In this document: piece after piece, positions 36,178 through 47,867 of the stretch
Position numbering within the stretch: the first letter of the stretch is position 1
Layout of the letters: every line of letters begins with the position of its first letter
Assembly: GCA_025667525.1 (NCBI GenBank)
Contig: CM046882.1
Location: 544,558,630-544,622,629 of the forward strand
Direction of reading: 5' to 3'
Source: Glebionis coronaria
Taxonomy: Eukaryota; Streptophyta; Magnoliopsida; Asterales; Asteraceae
DNA length: 64,000 bases
The notes under the pieces: generated by a model
Databases searched by the model: none
The model's input: the letters and a program-made list of their open reading frames with translations, nothing else
Told to the model about the DNA's origin: nothing
Program-made: the position numbers and the translations under genes

Positions 36178-36921
36178 GCTAGTGTAATTATAAGGTCAGT
36201 TGACCAAATGAGCTTAGGAAAGCTTGTTAAGAGCTTGTTCTTTGGACAACAAGGCACCCCCACACCAATTGGGTTGTGGGGAGTCTGAGTAAACACAAAA
36301 AACACACAATCACTAGCAAAGATCAAGCACAAATGAGCACACAAAGTTTCTGATCTAACTTGCACTTTCTGATGAACAGTTGACTGGTTTTATATGCACA
36401 AAATCGAATTTCAACAAGGCAAATCTTGCATATAAGCTGACCAATTAGCATACAATCTATTGCAAATCCTACTTTAGCCTACCCTTTAACAATTTGCAAA
36501 GTTTGATGGGAAAATTCCCACAAAAACAGTCAACACAAGACAATTTCTGATTATAGCTATATTATCCAATTTTTAACATGCAAAATGATTTAAAACTTAT
36601 CAATATGAAACCCTATGACCAATATCACCCTAAACTACCAATACAAACATGTGTAGAATAGTTTTAATCCAAGAACTTGTCATAAACTCTGCCTAAAACA
36701 CAAATCCTAACACCCCTTTAGTTTCTGGAAATCAAAATTATCAAACCAATTGCTTTTAAATCACACCAAATCTGATTACAAATGCTGCTAACATGCAAAT
36801 AACCAACAAGATAGCAAATTCAATCACTTAAACAACACTTAGCCAACTTGCAATCAAATCATGCCAAATCACATAAACATCAAATGAGAAAACTGAAAAC
36901 TGAGGAACAAGGATTTACCTA

Positions 36922-36983
36922 GAGGGACCTACATCCAGGTCCCTCAGTGACTGCTATGTCACCTCCAATCAGGTCCGGACCTG
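36922..36983. other. Cluster of three dyads in Gypsy II LTR
   Basis: In 62 bp: GAGGGACCT/AGGTCCCTC (9-bp stem, 6-base loop), GTGAC/GTCAC (6-base loop), and the 14-bp palindrome CAGGTCCGGACCTG. All bases are kept in the other LTR (46275-46336). It lies about 430 bp downstream of the TATA box, so in the transcribed leader. Confidence 0.75.
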
Positions 36984-38514
36984 AGCAGAACCTCTTGGAC
37001 AACAAGCAAGCTCAAGGTTTCCTGCTAAGAACAAATGAAGAAACACAAATACTAACTTTCTGATTTTAACACTTTTTAAAATCTTTTTCACAAAATTTCT
37101 CACAATGACTTTTCCTTTCAAAACACCTTAAACAAACAACTTAAACACTGAAAAACCAACTCTTGGAACAAGATTTATCAAAATACCCAATATTTCAGAA
37201 ACCTTTTTCTCAAAACTTCAAACACAAAAATGTTTGAAAAAATGTTAATGGAACTCAGTCTTAGCTTTCAATCACACACCAACTTTTAAAAACCATAAAA
37301 GGAATTACAATTTAATAAAAATACCAACTTTATAAATTTAAAAAAAGGAATTACAAATGTTGAGAGCTAAAAACTGGAACAAGATAAAAGGGACACATAC
37401 GTCTCCTTTTATAATACATGATGGAACTATCTAGAATGCTTGAATAAAATATTCTAAAGCCTTAAACCCTAATTTGGAGAAATCCGAAAATGCCCCTGAA
37501 ATTGTCTTGATTCTTGGTCAAAAACCATGCCATGTGATGTGCAGTTGTCTTGGACTGATCAGGAGCGTTCATTCAAGCTTTGGGAACACGAAAATCATCT
37601 TAGCTGTTGAATGGTATGCAAGATTCATTTTTTTTGCCCAAATAAGTGAAGCAGGGGACATACGTGGGGACCATTTGGGTGGAGGGAATTGGGTTTTGTG
37701 AAGTGGGATTGGGTGAGGGTATGTTTAATCATGAATCTGGAGTAAATTAGGGAAAACCCCTTTGTATTAAGGGTTTTAGAAATTTAGGGTTTATGGGGTG
37801 GGGGTGTTTAGCAGGTAAGGGTTTGATTGGTTTTGGTTTAATTAAGTTTTTAAAAAGAGTGTTTGGAGGGAAAGTTTAAAACTGATTTAATAATCAGTTA
37901 AACTTGTGAGTGGAGGGTGACATGGAAGGGGTTTGTGACGTGGTGGATTGTGAGTGGAGGATGGAGGTGAGGTGGAAGGATGATTGGTGGTGGTGGGTTT
38001 GGATGTCTGGCAGGTTTAGCCCCCAAAGTATCACTTTTCCTTCACTTTGTATAAACAGCAACAAAATCTCATTCCCTTTGTAAACTAGTTTGGCAACTTG
38101 TCATTTTAGGCACAAGTAATTTGTAAACTTTAAACAAGGACTTCTTATGTAATTTCTTCAATCTTCAAGGGCTGTTCTTGTAACATCTTGATAGTTTAGG
38201 GACCTTAATGCATTTTATGAGTTTTGCAAGGGTATAAATTTCCAAGTCTTCAAAAATGAGGGACCAATGTTGACAATCTTCAATTCTTCAAGGTCATTTT
38301 TGGAAATTCCAGATTTGGGCCCGGTTCATTGTGCGGCTTCGTTTCCCGTGTTCGTTTTTGATTGATTCTTGTGATCTTTTTGTCTTTTCCTCAATATCCG
38401 TACCTAAAATACACAAGCAACAAACACGAGCATATATTTGGCAGTTTTAATGATATTTAATGCATTTTAAGCCCGATTTGGACGATGAGACTATGTATAA
38501 AAGCAGTCTCATCA

Positions 38515-38524
38515 CTCCCCCATA
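38515..38524 (-). other. Gypsy II polypurine tract
   Basis: Minus-strand TATGGGGGAG directly before the 3' LTR. Similar TAGTATGGGGG tracts occur upstream at 39900-39915 and 39957-39970. Confidence 0.8.
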
Positions 38525-40424
38525 CTAAACCATTGCCGTGCCCTCACGCAATGCTAGAATTAAGTATCGTAGCACCTCCAAAATTCATTTTTATTCACTT
38601 TATTGGAATGATAAACTAGCTATACTACTACTATTACTACTACTTGCGTTTTAGACATAATGTATGATTTTCATCGCAAAATGGGACGTTTAGGTTCATA
38701 GAATAAGAACACGTGAATGCTTCATTAGAAATAATTTCATCGTCCTCGATTTTCACCCTAATTCCATGCCAAGCGTGCAACGAGATCATTGTCATTATAA
38801 GTTAGTAATGCTAACACTACTCATATGCCCTAATCACGTACTTATCCTCCCATTATTCCTAAGTTGTATCTCTTATATTTTATTTTGTCATGAATGTTTC
38901 ACGAGGATACATCATTGACTTATGCGATAATAGAGATTTAGGTCTAAAAATAGAGTCCTAACGGTGTAACTAAGACCATCAAATCAATAACCCCTCCTAA
39001 TAGACAACGATGTCAAAAAATTAAGTTGACAAGAAGAATCGATAAACACGATTTTATAACGGTTTTGAACATGTGACTTATTACCAAGACTTTTATACGC
39101 CCCCTAAAGGAAGGGTCTTATTATCTTTGGTTTACCTCCATCTTTTATTCAACTTCGCCATGAAGCTTTTATTATGACTTCGGTCTTGCCTTGCCTTTTA
39201 TTATCCGCCTCATCGGTGGTTTTATTAGCCAAAGATGTATATCCTCACGCTAAAGCGAATTTTGGATCTTTAAAGCTTCGAAGATTAAGGCTTGATTCAC
39301 TTTCAATTTTGCATAGATTTTAGGCCTTGTGGGGCTTCAAATTGTTTGCTAGATTTAGGTGAGCACTTGAAATCTTATTATTGGGTGAAGCTTTCGATTA
39401 TTCGGGTGCCAATACTTCAAAACCGTGACGCTTGCGATACCTTAATGTCTTCCCAATTTAATTACACGGAAGCTACTAGAAAAGACTAGAAACCCAACAA
39501 TCCTAACTAAACCGCTAAGTCAATATTTATTAAGCAAAAAATATTTACATGCGAAGGGAGAATAAGCAAACAACGAGAACACATGAGTTTTTGAAAGAAT
39601 ACGAGTATTCTACGTTTAGCATAGTAACTTATAATTAACTCTATCATTTCTCGTCCTCATTTAAGAGACTTAGCCTAATGTGTAGTTAAGGAATCAAAGC
39701 TAAGTGCTCAACACGCACGGTCAAGTCAAAAATTACTCTTATTCTGGCCATCGGAAAATCGACATTCGTGTCTTCAAACACTTATAAAACATGAGAAAAA
39801 ATTTTAAATTTGGCCATTTTTAGCCTTATTTGCAACAAAATGATAAACAAAAAGATAAACTTTGGAAAGCGTGAAGGTTTGGCAAGGCAAGTATCTATTC
39901 ACCCCCCCATACTAAAGTTAAACATTGTCCTCAATGTTTCGAGTCTAGGGGTGCAAACACCCCCATACTAGAGACGTAGTCGAATGCCTAATCTAGCATG
40001 GAAAGGGTGTAACCAATAAATTAATAGCCGTTTATGAAGTGTGCTAAAAACCTAAGGTTAGAACATAAAAGGATATATCATTTGGATATTGGGAAAGTCT
40101 TCAAAGCAAACGATCGAGTGCTCCCATAAAACAAACACGAGAGGCTCCAATCTTGATGATCATGATCTAAAAACCACAATGCACAAACAACCACGGAACA
40201 AAGGTTGGAAGGGCACAAATCCCCTCACATTAATTAATTAGAAAGCAATAATATGTACATGGATAAGCATGGGTCTCCCCCACGAGTCACCTTGTTTTTG
40301 ATAACCGAGTCAAAAGCTCGACTCGAATCCCCATAAATGTGATCATTTAGGGATATCATGGTATGGTCAATTTTTAGTGGGGCTTACATGATAAACAAGG
40401 CCCAAAAACAACCGGTATTAAGGA
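38525..40424 (-). other. Gypsy II 3' non-coding internal region
   Basis: 1.9 kb with no credible ORF. It contains the AAACATTG/CAATGTTT hairpin (39920-39939) and extra G-tracts. This is where an Athila element would carry pol and an env-like frame; neither is detectable. Confidence 0.75.
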
Positions 40425-43400
40425 CTAAGTCCTTTGATGGTGCAAAATACCGGGATCGAAGATGGCGTTCTCGTTTTCATTGGAAAAACAAATCAACGCC
40501 ACTCCATCATGAGTCAACAAAAACCCAAAGGGTTTCAAGAAAATAGGTGAGAAGAAATAGAAGGGTGGGACAATGGGTAAGTCATAAAAACCATGAGCTA
40601 CTCGAGGTAGACTCGCACCAATCAAATGAAAAGATTTTCCATTTATTGCATCGGTGGAAGACCGAGATTTCCCTTTATAAGCAATTCCAGGATCAAATAT
40701 CTCGTCCTCGGTGGAGAAAGGGGAGGGAGCATAAGGGATTTCCCCCACACTAAGTCCACACAAAGCATCGTCAAAAGGAGAAGACGAGCTTGTAGTACTC
40801 AATACACGTGGTGATGACGGAGTTAGAATTGTAGAAAAATCTTTTAAATTTAATTCAAAATCTTTTCCTTTTTCATCTTTTAAACTCTCCTTGTGAAAAC
40901 CCGATTTAATTATGTCAAAAATATTTAGTGTTTCTAAAGCAATGTTAGTCACACTAAAAATTCTCACATTTGAAAAGCGTTTTGGTAAAGGTGGTGGTAA
41001 GTTCTCAAATCTTTTGTCAACAAAGAAAACTTCCCCATCGGGATCAACGTATTCATCATCCGAAGAATCATTCACAATTGGAATCGTAGGCTTAACACTC
41101 TTAACCTCCACCGGCGGAGGGGACGGAACTTCATTTTTCTCAACAACTCCTAAAACTCTTTTTGAAATCTTTTTGCAAATGTTTTTGATAGGATTGACAT
41201 TGTACAAAGACGTGATAGAATACACATGAGAAAGTGTGGAGTTTTGAGTTTCATTGATGACGAGTTCTTCCTCATTGAAACGAAGAGTGATTTTCCTTGC
41301 ATGCACATCGATAAGTGCTCTCGAGGTATCCAAAAAAGATCGACCTAAAATTAACGGAACTTTAGGATCGATGGGAATGTCAACAACAATAAAGTCTACG
41401 GGATAGTAGAACTTTCCAACTTTCACAAAGACGTCCTCGGCAACTCCACAAGCTAGAATCGTAGAATGATCGGCCATTTCGATTGACATTCTTGAAGGAG
41501 TGAGATTGGGAAGATTGAGCGATTTAAAAATCTCAAGAGGCATCAAATTAATACTAGCACCAAGATCGGCCAAGGCGTAGCATTCTTCCATGTCTTGTAT
41601 TGCACATGGGATTAAAAACTTGCGGGGATCACCGACTTTTTGAGGTATGCGGCTAAGAAAAACCGATGAACAACTAGACGATTTTTGCAATTTCTCTTTG
41701 TTATTCAACATACTTTTAAAGTTCGCGGCAAATCGAGGCATCATGACTAAGGCGTCGGCAAAACTTATATTAAAATGCAAGTCACGAAACATCTTCATAA
41801 AAAGTTCAAATTGATAGTTATTTCGTTCTTGTGCCTTTTCCTTGTCTCGTCTTGAAGGGTATGGTAAAGGTGGTGTGGGTTGGGGCATAGGCATAGGCAT
41901 AAGCCTTGGAATCTCGGGTTCCATGATTGGTGTGGGTTCAACCGTAGGTGTGGTTTGAGCGGTACTTCGTGGGCTTGGAATTTGCTCCTTTTCAACCACC
42001 ACCTCGGGTTCTTTCTCTTTTTCCTTCTCCATAGAAGTACTTGGACGAGAAATGGGTTCTTTGAAAATTTTACCACTACGAGTAGTAATAACCTTCAATT
42101 CTCCTTTCGGGTTCACGATGGTATCACTAGGAAGACCACCCGAAGAAGAGGGATTACACATGATAGCTTCAAACATTTTTCCCATTCGGTCTTCAAACTT
42201 AGATTGCCTAGCATCCGCTTTTAACAACTCTTGCTTAATCTCATGTTGCCCTTGCTCCATTTTTTGTTGGTTTTGTTGGAGACGTTGGACATTTCCTTCC
42301 ATTTTATTAGAATGATTTCTCAATTCATTAGCAAGTTTGTTTTTAAGCTCGGTTTTTAACTCGGATCTTAAGCTAATCATCTCACGTTGCATGTTATCAA
42401 ACTTAGCATAATTAGCTTTAGCATAATCTAAGAATTCTCCACTAAGATTTTTGGTGTGAGCATTTTGAAAACCTTGGTTAGTGTTTTGAAGATCACGGTT
42501 TTGATTTTGGTTAGAAACTTGCCCATTTCCACTTTGATAATTACCCTTATTATAGTTACGTTGATTTCCTTGATAATTACCACCTTGATTGTTGTTTCGA
42601 TAGTTATTAGCATTTTGATTTTGTGGAGCTTGATTTTGGCGGGAACCTTGACCGTTTTGGTTATAAGTTCCCGTGGCTACATAAGCATTCGAAGTGTTAC
42701 CATCCGCGGTAATGCACTCGGAAAAATCATGAGCTCCACCACACGAAATACAACTCTTAGCAACCGCTTTAACCGAAGCGGAATTCGAAGCTTCTTGAGC
42801 TTTCCAATGAGACAAAAGAGTCGAAAACCTATCGAAAAACCGATTCTCCTCATTTGCTTCATCTTGCAAGGCATTAATGGAACGAGACGATGACGAACCC
42901 AAATTGGCAACACTCGGTGTGTTACGAGGGCTATAAACCTTAGACCTATTTTTAATGATTTTCAAAGCCTCTTCGGTTGTTTTGCACAAAAAATTACCAC
43001 CCGCGGCGGCATTTAAGTAATCTTGTTCATGATCATTAAGCCCATTATAAAAAGTGTCAATTTGATGCAATTCGGAAAAATCATGGTGTGGACATTCATG
43101 TAACATTTCTTTAAACCTTTCCCAAGCCATTGAAAAACTTTCATTAGATCTTTGTGTAAATCGTGAAATCTCGTTTTTCAAATGTGTTGTTTTAGATGGT
43201 GGAAAAAACTGATTCACAAATTTAGACACGAGATCGGCCCATGTCAAAATCGAATTTGGCGGTTCTTTCTCAAGCCATATCTTGGCGGGTCCATCTAACG
43301 AGTAGGGAAACAACATCATCTTAATGGCATCGTGTGGTACATCCTTAAACTTGCTTGTCGCGGTGAGACGATTAAATTGCCTAATGTGATAATGTGGGTT

Positions 43401-43745
43401 GTCTTTTTCGTGTCCGCGAAACTTGTTTGCTTGAAGCATAGACATTAAACCCGTCTTGATCTCGAAGTTCTCCGCAAGGATGGCGGGAATCACAATGGCC
43501 TCTCCAAAACCCTCGGTGGGTGCTTGAAGCAACTCCATCATAGTACGATTAGCCATGATAGCTTCTTGTTCTACAATAGGTTCCTCACTTGGAGTCTCTT
43601 CCCTAGAAGAATTAGGAGTAGGTGTTGCCTCCATTCGGTTTCTACGTTTACGTGCACGTTTTGCTTGATTGCGAGTAAGCATAAACGTCACGTACAACGA
43701 GGGGATGAGTAAAGAAGATTCTTTTTTGTGTTTTGTATTTTTCAA
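40425..43745 (-). CDS. Gypsy II gag-protease, intact 1106-codon ORF
   Basis: One uninterrupted frame. The first ATG is 43745; a second start, MLTRNQAKR at about codon 22, would remove a short hydrophobic lead. Residues 92-275 are a Retrotrans_gag-type capsid domain (FRGHEKDNPHYHIRQF, WADLVSKFVNQFFPP, DTFYNGL, LNAAAGG). Residues 332-344 are a zinc knuckle, C-x2-C-x3-H-x4-C, one residue shorter than the usual CCHC spacing. Residues 361-430 are Asn/Gln/Gly-rich, and 440-525 are predicted coiled coil. The aspartic protease has ALADLGASINLMP at 725-736 and LGRSFLD near 800; DLGAS replaces DSGA. Residues 850-1106 match no domain I know, but repeat FDPG near the end as in Gypsy I. No RT follows. An intact frame fits recent activity, with pol supplied by another element. 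Confidence 0.92.
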   Translation of the reverse strand: MKNTKHKKESSLLIPSLYVTFMLTRNQAKRARKRRNRMEATPTPNSSREETPSEEPIVEQEAIMANRTMMELLQAPTEGFGEAIVIPAILAENFEIKTGLMSMLQANKFRGHEKDNPHYHIRQFNRLTATSKFKDVPHDAIKMMLFPYSLDGPAKIWLEKEPPNSILTWADLVSKFVNQFFPPSKTTHLKNEISRFTQRSNESFSMAWERFKEMLHECPHHDFSELHQIDTFYNGLNDHEQDYLNAAAGGNFLCKTTEEALKIIKNRSKVYSPRNTPSVANLGSSSSRSINALQDEANEENRFFDRFSTLLSHWKAQEASNSASVKAVAKSCISCGGAHDFSECITADGNTSNAYVATGTYNQNGQGSRQNQAPQNQNANNYRNNNQGGNYQGNQRNYNKGNYQSGNGQVSNQNQNRDLQNTNQGFQNAHTKNLSGEFLDYAKANYAKFDNMQREMISLRSELKTELKNKLANELRNHSNKMEGNVQRLQQNQQKMEQGQHEIKQELLKADARQSKFEDRMGKMFEAIMCNPSSSGGLPSDTIVNPKGELKVITTRSGKIFKEPISRPSTSMEKEKEKEPEVVVEKEQIPSPRSTAQTTPTVEPTPIMEPEIPRLMPMPMPQPTPPLPYPSRRDKEKAQERNNYQFELFMKMFRDLHFNISFADALVMMPRFAANFKSMLNNKEKLQKSSSCSSVFLSRIPQKVGDPRKFLIPCAIQDMEECYALADLGASINLMPLEIFKSLNLPNLTPSRMSIEMADHSTILACGVAEDVFVKVGKFYYPVDFIVVDIPIDPKVPLILGRSFLDTSRALIDVHARKITLRFNEEELVINETQNSTLSHVYSITSLYNVNPIKNICKKISKRVLGVVEKNEVPSPPPVEVKSVKPTIPIVNDSSDDEYVDPDGEVFFVDKRFENLPPPLPKRFSNVRIFSVTNIALETLNIFDIIKSGFHKESLKDEKGKDFELNLKDFSTILTPSSPRVLSTTSSSSPFDDALCGLSVGEIPYAPSPFSTEDEIFDPGIAYKGKSRSSTDAINGKSFHLIGASLPRVAHGFYDLPIVPPFYFFSPIFLKPFGFLLTHDGVALICFSNENENAIFDPGILHHQRT

Positions 43746-44415
43746 TTTTTTTTTTTGTGGTTTTTGATGGTATTAACTTTTTTTGGAAATTGGTGAATGT
43801 ATTAAGTAGACACAAATCTACAAATCTCCTCCTTAATCAAATCTCTTGATTAAAGAAGCCTCAAGGAATGAAAACGATCACGTAAAGTGAACGCCTTCGA
43901 TGACTTTAGAATGATGGTGGAACACCAAATCGTTCAAGAGGGTTTAATCAATAGAAACCAAGAAAATATATATGATATGTAATAATACTTTGGGCGGCAA
44001 AACCCTCGATTAGCTCTCAGAATCAAATACGCACAAGCAAGCGGAGGAAACGAGGCGGCGCGAAGCACTTAAGAGCCTTTTTCCTTTAGGTCGTGAAATA
44101 CAACCGCCTTATACCCACCTTATAGTTTGTATTTTTCAAAATCGAGCTTCACGAAAGTATTTATCTATTTTTGCCTTTTTTTTCTTTGGTTTGAGATTCG
44201 AATACAATGATTGGGTAATGACCTCCCAATTCAAGGTTGTGATTTCTCACGTATTTGGAGTACTTGTGAATTTATTGTTCTACGTATACAATATAGTAAT
44301 AGTATTCACACAAAAACCAAAAAACGATAATACGTATTAGTAGAGTGCTACTAATACAAATACTAATTATGGTTAGTATAAAAACAACAATTGTTCAATC
44401 AAAACACAACACGCC

Positions 44416-44433
44416 TCCCCGGCAGCGGCGCCA
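44416..44433 (-). other. Gypsy II primer binding site
   Basis: Minus-strand TGGCGCCGCTGCCGGGGA, four bases inside the 5' LTR end (LTR boundary 44438). Typical form of the Athila/Tat group, usually ascribed to tRNA-Asp. Confidence 0.85.
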
Positions 44434-44437
44434 AAAT

Positions 44438-47400
44438 TGATGTATGGTAAAATCACACTCGTTTAGGAAAACGAGGTAAAAGCGGTAAGTATTAAGCGTA
44501 CGTTTAGGAAAACGTAAACACTTATGACCCAAAGTGGGGATCGTTCTCGAGGAGGCACGTGTGTTGTGTTAAGAATTGATTAATGTTTTTGATTATATTG
44601 AGAAGAAAAGAAAAAAGAAATAAGAAAGAAATGACGGTTACGAAGACGGATTAAACTAAGACGAAAAAGGCGATCACGTAAAACCGTAAATAGTGCAAAA
44701 ATTAAAAATTTTAAAACCTAAAAATTAATTAAAAGCTAAAAGTAGTCTAAAATAATATAAATAAGAATAAAAATTCAATAAAAATATTTTAAAACCTTTT
44801 ATTAATTAAATATTCAATTTTAATGCTAATTAAAGCCCTAAAATTAAATATAAATAATTAAAATGTCCAAAATATTATTTTTTTGAACAAATAACTTACT
44901 TATATTATTTAAAGACTAAAAGTATTTTTCCTAATTTTTAAAAACTATTTTTCTATTTTTAAATCACTAAAAACTATTTTAAAACTAAAATAATTATAAA
45001 AAATAATAAAATAATGCTAAAAATAATTTACCAATTTTAAAAATCCTATTTTACTCTAATGAACATTAGAAAAATGAAAAAGTTTGAAAAATAATAAATT
45101 TACCACTAAAAGACAAAAAAAGTTTAATATAAAACCCTAATTAACTTAAATTAATTCTAAAAAATAATAAAAAGATGAACAGTGAAAACTTTTTATACTA
45201 AAAATCTTAAAATGTTTTTCTAAATCTAAGAAAAATGTTAAAACTGAAAAATAAGTATTTTTGGCACTAAATGCCAAAAATAGAAATATAAAAGTTAATT
45301 AAAAATGCTATAAAACCTAAAAAATATAAAATGAACAGTAAATAAAAATCTAATTAATCAGAAAAATTAAAACTAAAATTAGAAAAATAATGGCACAAGT
45401 TTCATACCCTAATTCACAATTTAGCCCACAAAAGACAAAAATTCTATGTTTTTGAAAGTGACATGTGATAGACTTTTGTCTGTTTGCTTAGCAGTGGTAA
45501 AAATTGTGCTACCAGTGGGAAAGGAGTTCCCACTGCTAGTGTAATTATAAGGTCAGTTGACCAAATGAGCTTAGGAAAGCTTGTTAAGAGCTTGTTCTTT
45601 GGACAACAAGGCACCCCCACACCAATTGGGTTGTGGGGAGTCTGAGTAAACACAAAAAACACACAATCACTAGCAAAGATCGAGCACAAATGAGCACACA
45701 AAGTTTCTGATCTAACTTGCACTTTCTGATGAACAGTTGACTGGTTTTATATGCACAAAATCAAATTTCAACAAGGCAAATCTTGCATATAAGCTGACCA
45801 ATTAGCATACAATCTATTGCAAATCCTACTTTAGCCTACCCTTTAACAATTTGCAAAGTTTGATGGGAAAATTCCCACAAAAACAGTCAACACAAGACAA
45901 TTTCTGATTATAGCTATATTATCCAATTTTTAACATGCAAACTGATTTAAAACTTATCAATATGAAACCCTATGACCAATATCACCCTAAACTACCAATA
46001 AACATGTCTAGAATAGTTTTAATCCAAGAACTTTCATAAACTCTGCCTAAAACACAAATCCAAACACCCCTTTAGTTTCTGGAAATCAAAATTATCAAAC
46101 CAATTGCTTTTAAATCACACCAAATATGATTACAAATGCTACTAACATGCAAATAACCAACAAGAGAGCAAATTCAATCACTTAAACAACACTTAGCCAA
46201 ATGCAATCAAATCATGCCAAATCACATAAACACCAAATGAGAAAATTGAAAACTGAGGAACAAGGATTTACCTAGAGGGACCTACATCCAGGTCCCTCAG
46301 TGACTGCTATGTCACCTCCAATCAGGTCCGGACCTGAGCAGAACCTCTTGGACAACAAGCAAGCTCAAGGTTTGCTGCTAAGAATAAATGAAGAAACACA
46401 AATACTAACTTTCTAATTTTAACACTTTTTAAAATCTATTTCACAAAATTTCTCACAATGACTTTTCCTTTCAAAACACCTTAAACAAACAACTTAAACA
46501 CTGAAAAACCAACTCTTGGAACAAGATTTATCAAAATACCCAATATTTCAGAAACCTTATTCTCAAAACTTCAAACACAAAAATGTTTGAAAAAATGTTA
46601 ATGGAACTCAGTCTTAGCTTTCAATCACACACCAACTTTTAAAAACCATAAAAGGAATTACAATTTAATAAAAATACCAACTTCATAAATTTATAAAAAG
46701 GAATTACAAATGTTGAGAGCTAAAAACTGGAACAAGATAAAAGGGACACATACGTCTCCTTTTATAATACATGATGGAACAATCTAGAATGCTTGAATAA
46801 AATATTCTAAAGCCCTAAACCCTAATTTGGAGAAATCCGAAAATGCCCCTGAAATTGTCTTGATTCTTGGTCAAAAACCATGCCATGTGATGTGCAGTTG
46901 TCTTGGACTGATCAGGAGCGTTCATTTAAGCTTTGGGAACACGAAAATCATCTTAGCTGTTGAATGGTATGCAAGATTCGTTTTTTTTGCCCAAATAAGT
47001 GAAGCAGGGGACATACGTGGGGACCATTTGGGTGGAGGGAATTGGGTTTTGTGAAGTGGGATTGGGTGAGGGTATGTTTAATCATGAATCTGGAGTAAAT
47101 TAGGGAAAACCCCTTTGTATTAAGGGTTTTAGGAATTTAGGGTTTATGGGGTGGGGGTGTTTAGCAGGTAAGGGTTTGATTGGTTTTGGGTTAATTAAGT
47201 TTTTAAAAAGAGTGTTTAGAGGGAAAGTTTAAAACTGATTTAATAATCAGTTAAACTTGTGAGTAGAGGGTGACATGGAAGGGGTTTGTGACGTGGTGGA
47301 TTGTGAGTGGAGGATGGAGGTGAGGTGGAAGGATGATTGGTGGTGGTGGGTTTGGATGTCTGGCAGGTTTAGCCCCCAAAGTATCACTTTTCCTTCGCTT

Positions 47401-47867
47401 TGTATAAACAGCAACAAAATCTCATTCCCTTTGTAAACTAGTTTGGCAACTTGTCATTTTAGGCACAAGTAATTTGTAAACTTTAAACAAGGACTTCTTA
47501 TGTAATTTCTTCAATCTTCAAGGGCTGTTCTTGTAACATCTTGATAATTTAGGTACCTCAATGCATTTTATGAGTTTTGCAAGGGTATAAATTGCCAAGT
47601 CTTCAAAAATGAGGGACCAATGTTGAAAATCTTCAATTCTTCAAGGTCATTTTTGGAAATTCCAGACTTGGGCCCGGTTCATTGTGCGGCTTCGTTTCCC
47701 GTGTTCGTTTTTTATTGATTCTTGTGATCTTTTTGTCTTTTCCTCAATATCCGTACCTAAAATACACAAGCAACAAACACGAGCATATATTTGGCAGTTT
47801 TAATGATATTTAATGCATTTTAAGCCCGATTTGGACGATGAGACTATGTATAGAAGCAGTCTCATCA
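44438..47867 (-). repeat. Gypsy II 5' LTR
   Basis: 3430 bp, start and end as in the other copy. This is the promoter-bearing LTR for the element: TATAAAAGG at 46766-46758 on the minus strand. Hairpins are at 45514-45534 and 46275-46336. The leader between primer site and gag (43746-44415) has no ORF. Confidence 0.95.
46758..46766 (-). promoter_or_regulatory. TATA box of the Gypsy II 5' LTR
   Basis: TATAAAAGG in minus-strand reading, same place in the 3' LTR (37406-37414). Transcript start is expected about 30 bp further, near 46735. Confidence 0.6.

Larger units (their letters stand above)
35079..38514 (-). repeat. Gypsy II 3' LTR
   Basis: 3436 bp. In transcription sense it starts TGATGAGACTGC at 38514. 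A TATA box TATAAAAGG lies at 37414-37406, so U3 is about 1.1 kb and R-U5 about 2.3 kb. U5 (35090-36060) is a very A-rich stretch in + reading. The short frames at 36087-36365 and 37474-37701 recur in the other LTR copy but carry no known domain. Confidence 0.95.
35079..47867 (-). mobile_element. Gypsy II: complete non-autonomous Athila-like element
   Basis: It is 12,789 bp, flanked by exact CTTCT duplications (35074-35078 and 47868-47872). LTRs are 35079-38514 and 44438-47867, starting TGATG and ending CATCA. On the minus strand the order is 5' LTR, primer site, gag-protease ORF, 1.9 kb non-coding, polypurine tract, 3' LTR. No RT, RNase H or integrase motif occurs in the 5.9-kb internal region. 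The two LTRs differ by scattered changes and small indels, roughly 2-3% by eye, so it is recent relative to its surroundings. The interrupted integrase frame reads through when element and one duplication are removed. Confidence 0.95.

Noticed and set aside
36087..36365. 92-codon minus-strand frame kept in both Gypsy II LTRs (also 45444-45722)
   Set aside because: LTR copies are recent, so shared openness is expected. It lacks any domain; conservation across other family members would be needed.
41795..42913. Several 80-145 codon frames on both strands inside 41.8-42.9 kb
   Set aside because: All lie over the intact Gypsy II gag ORF in other frames and show only its low-complexity shadow.
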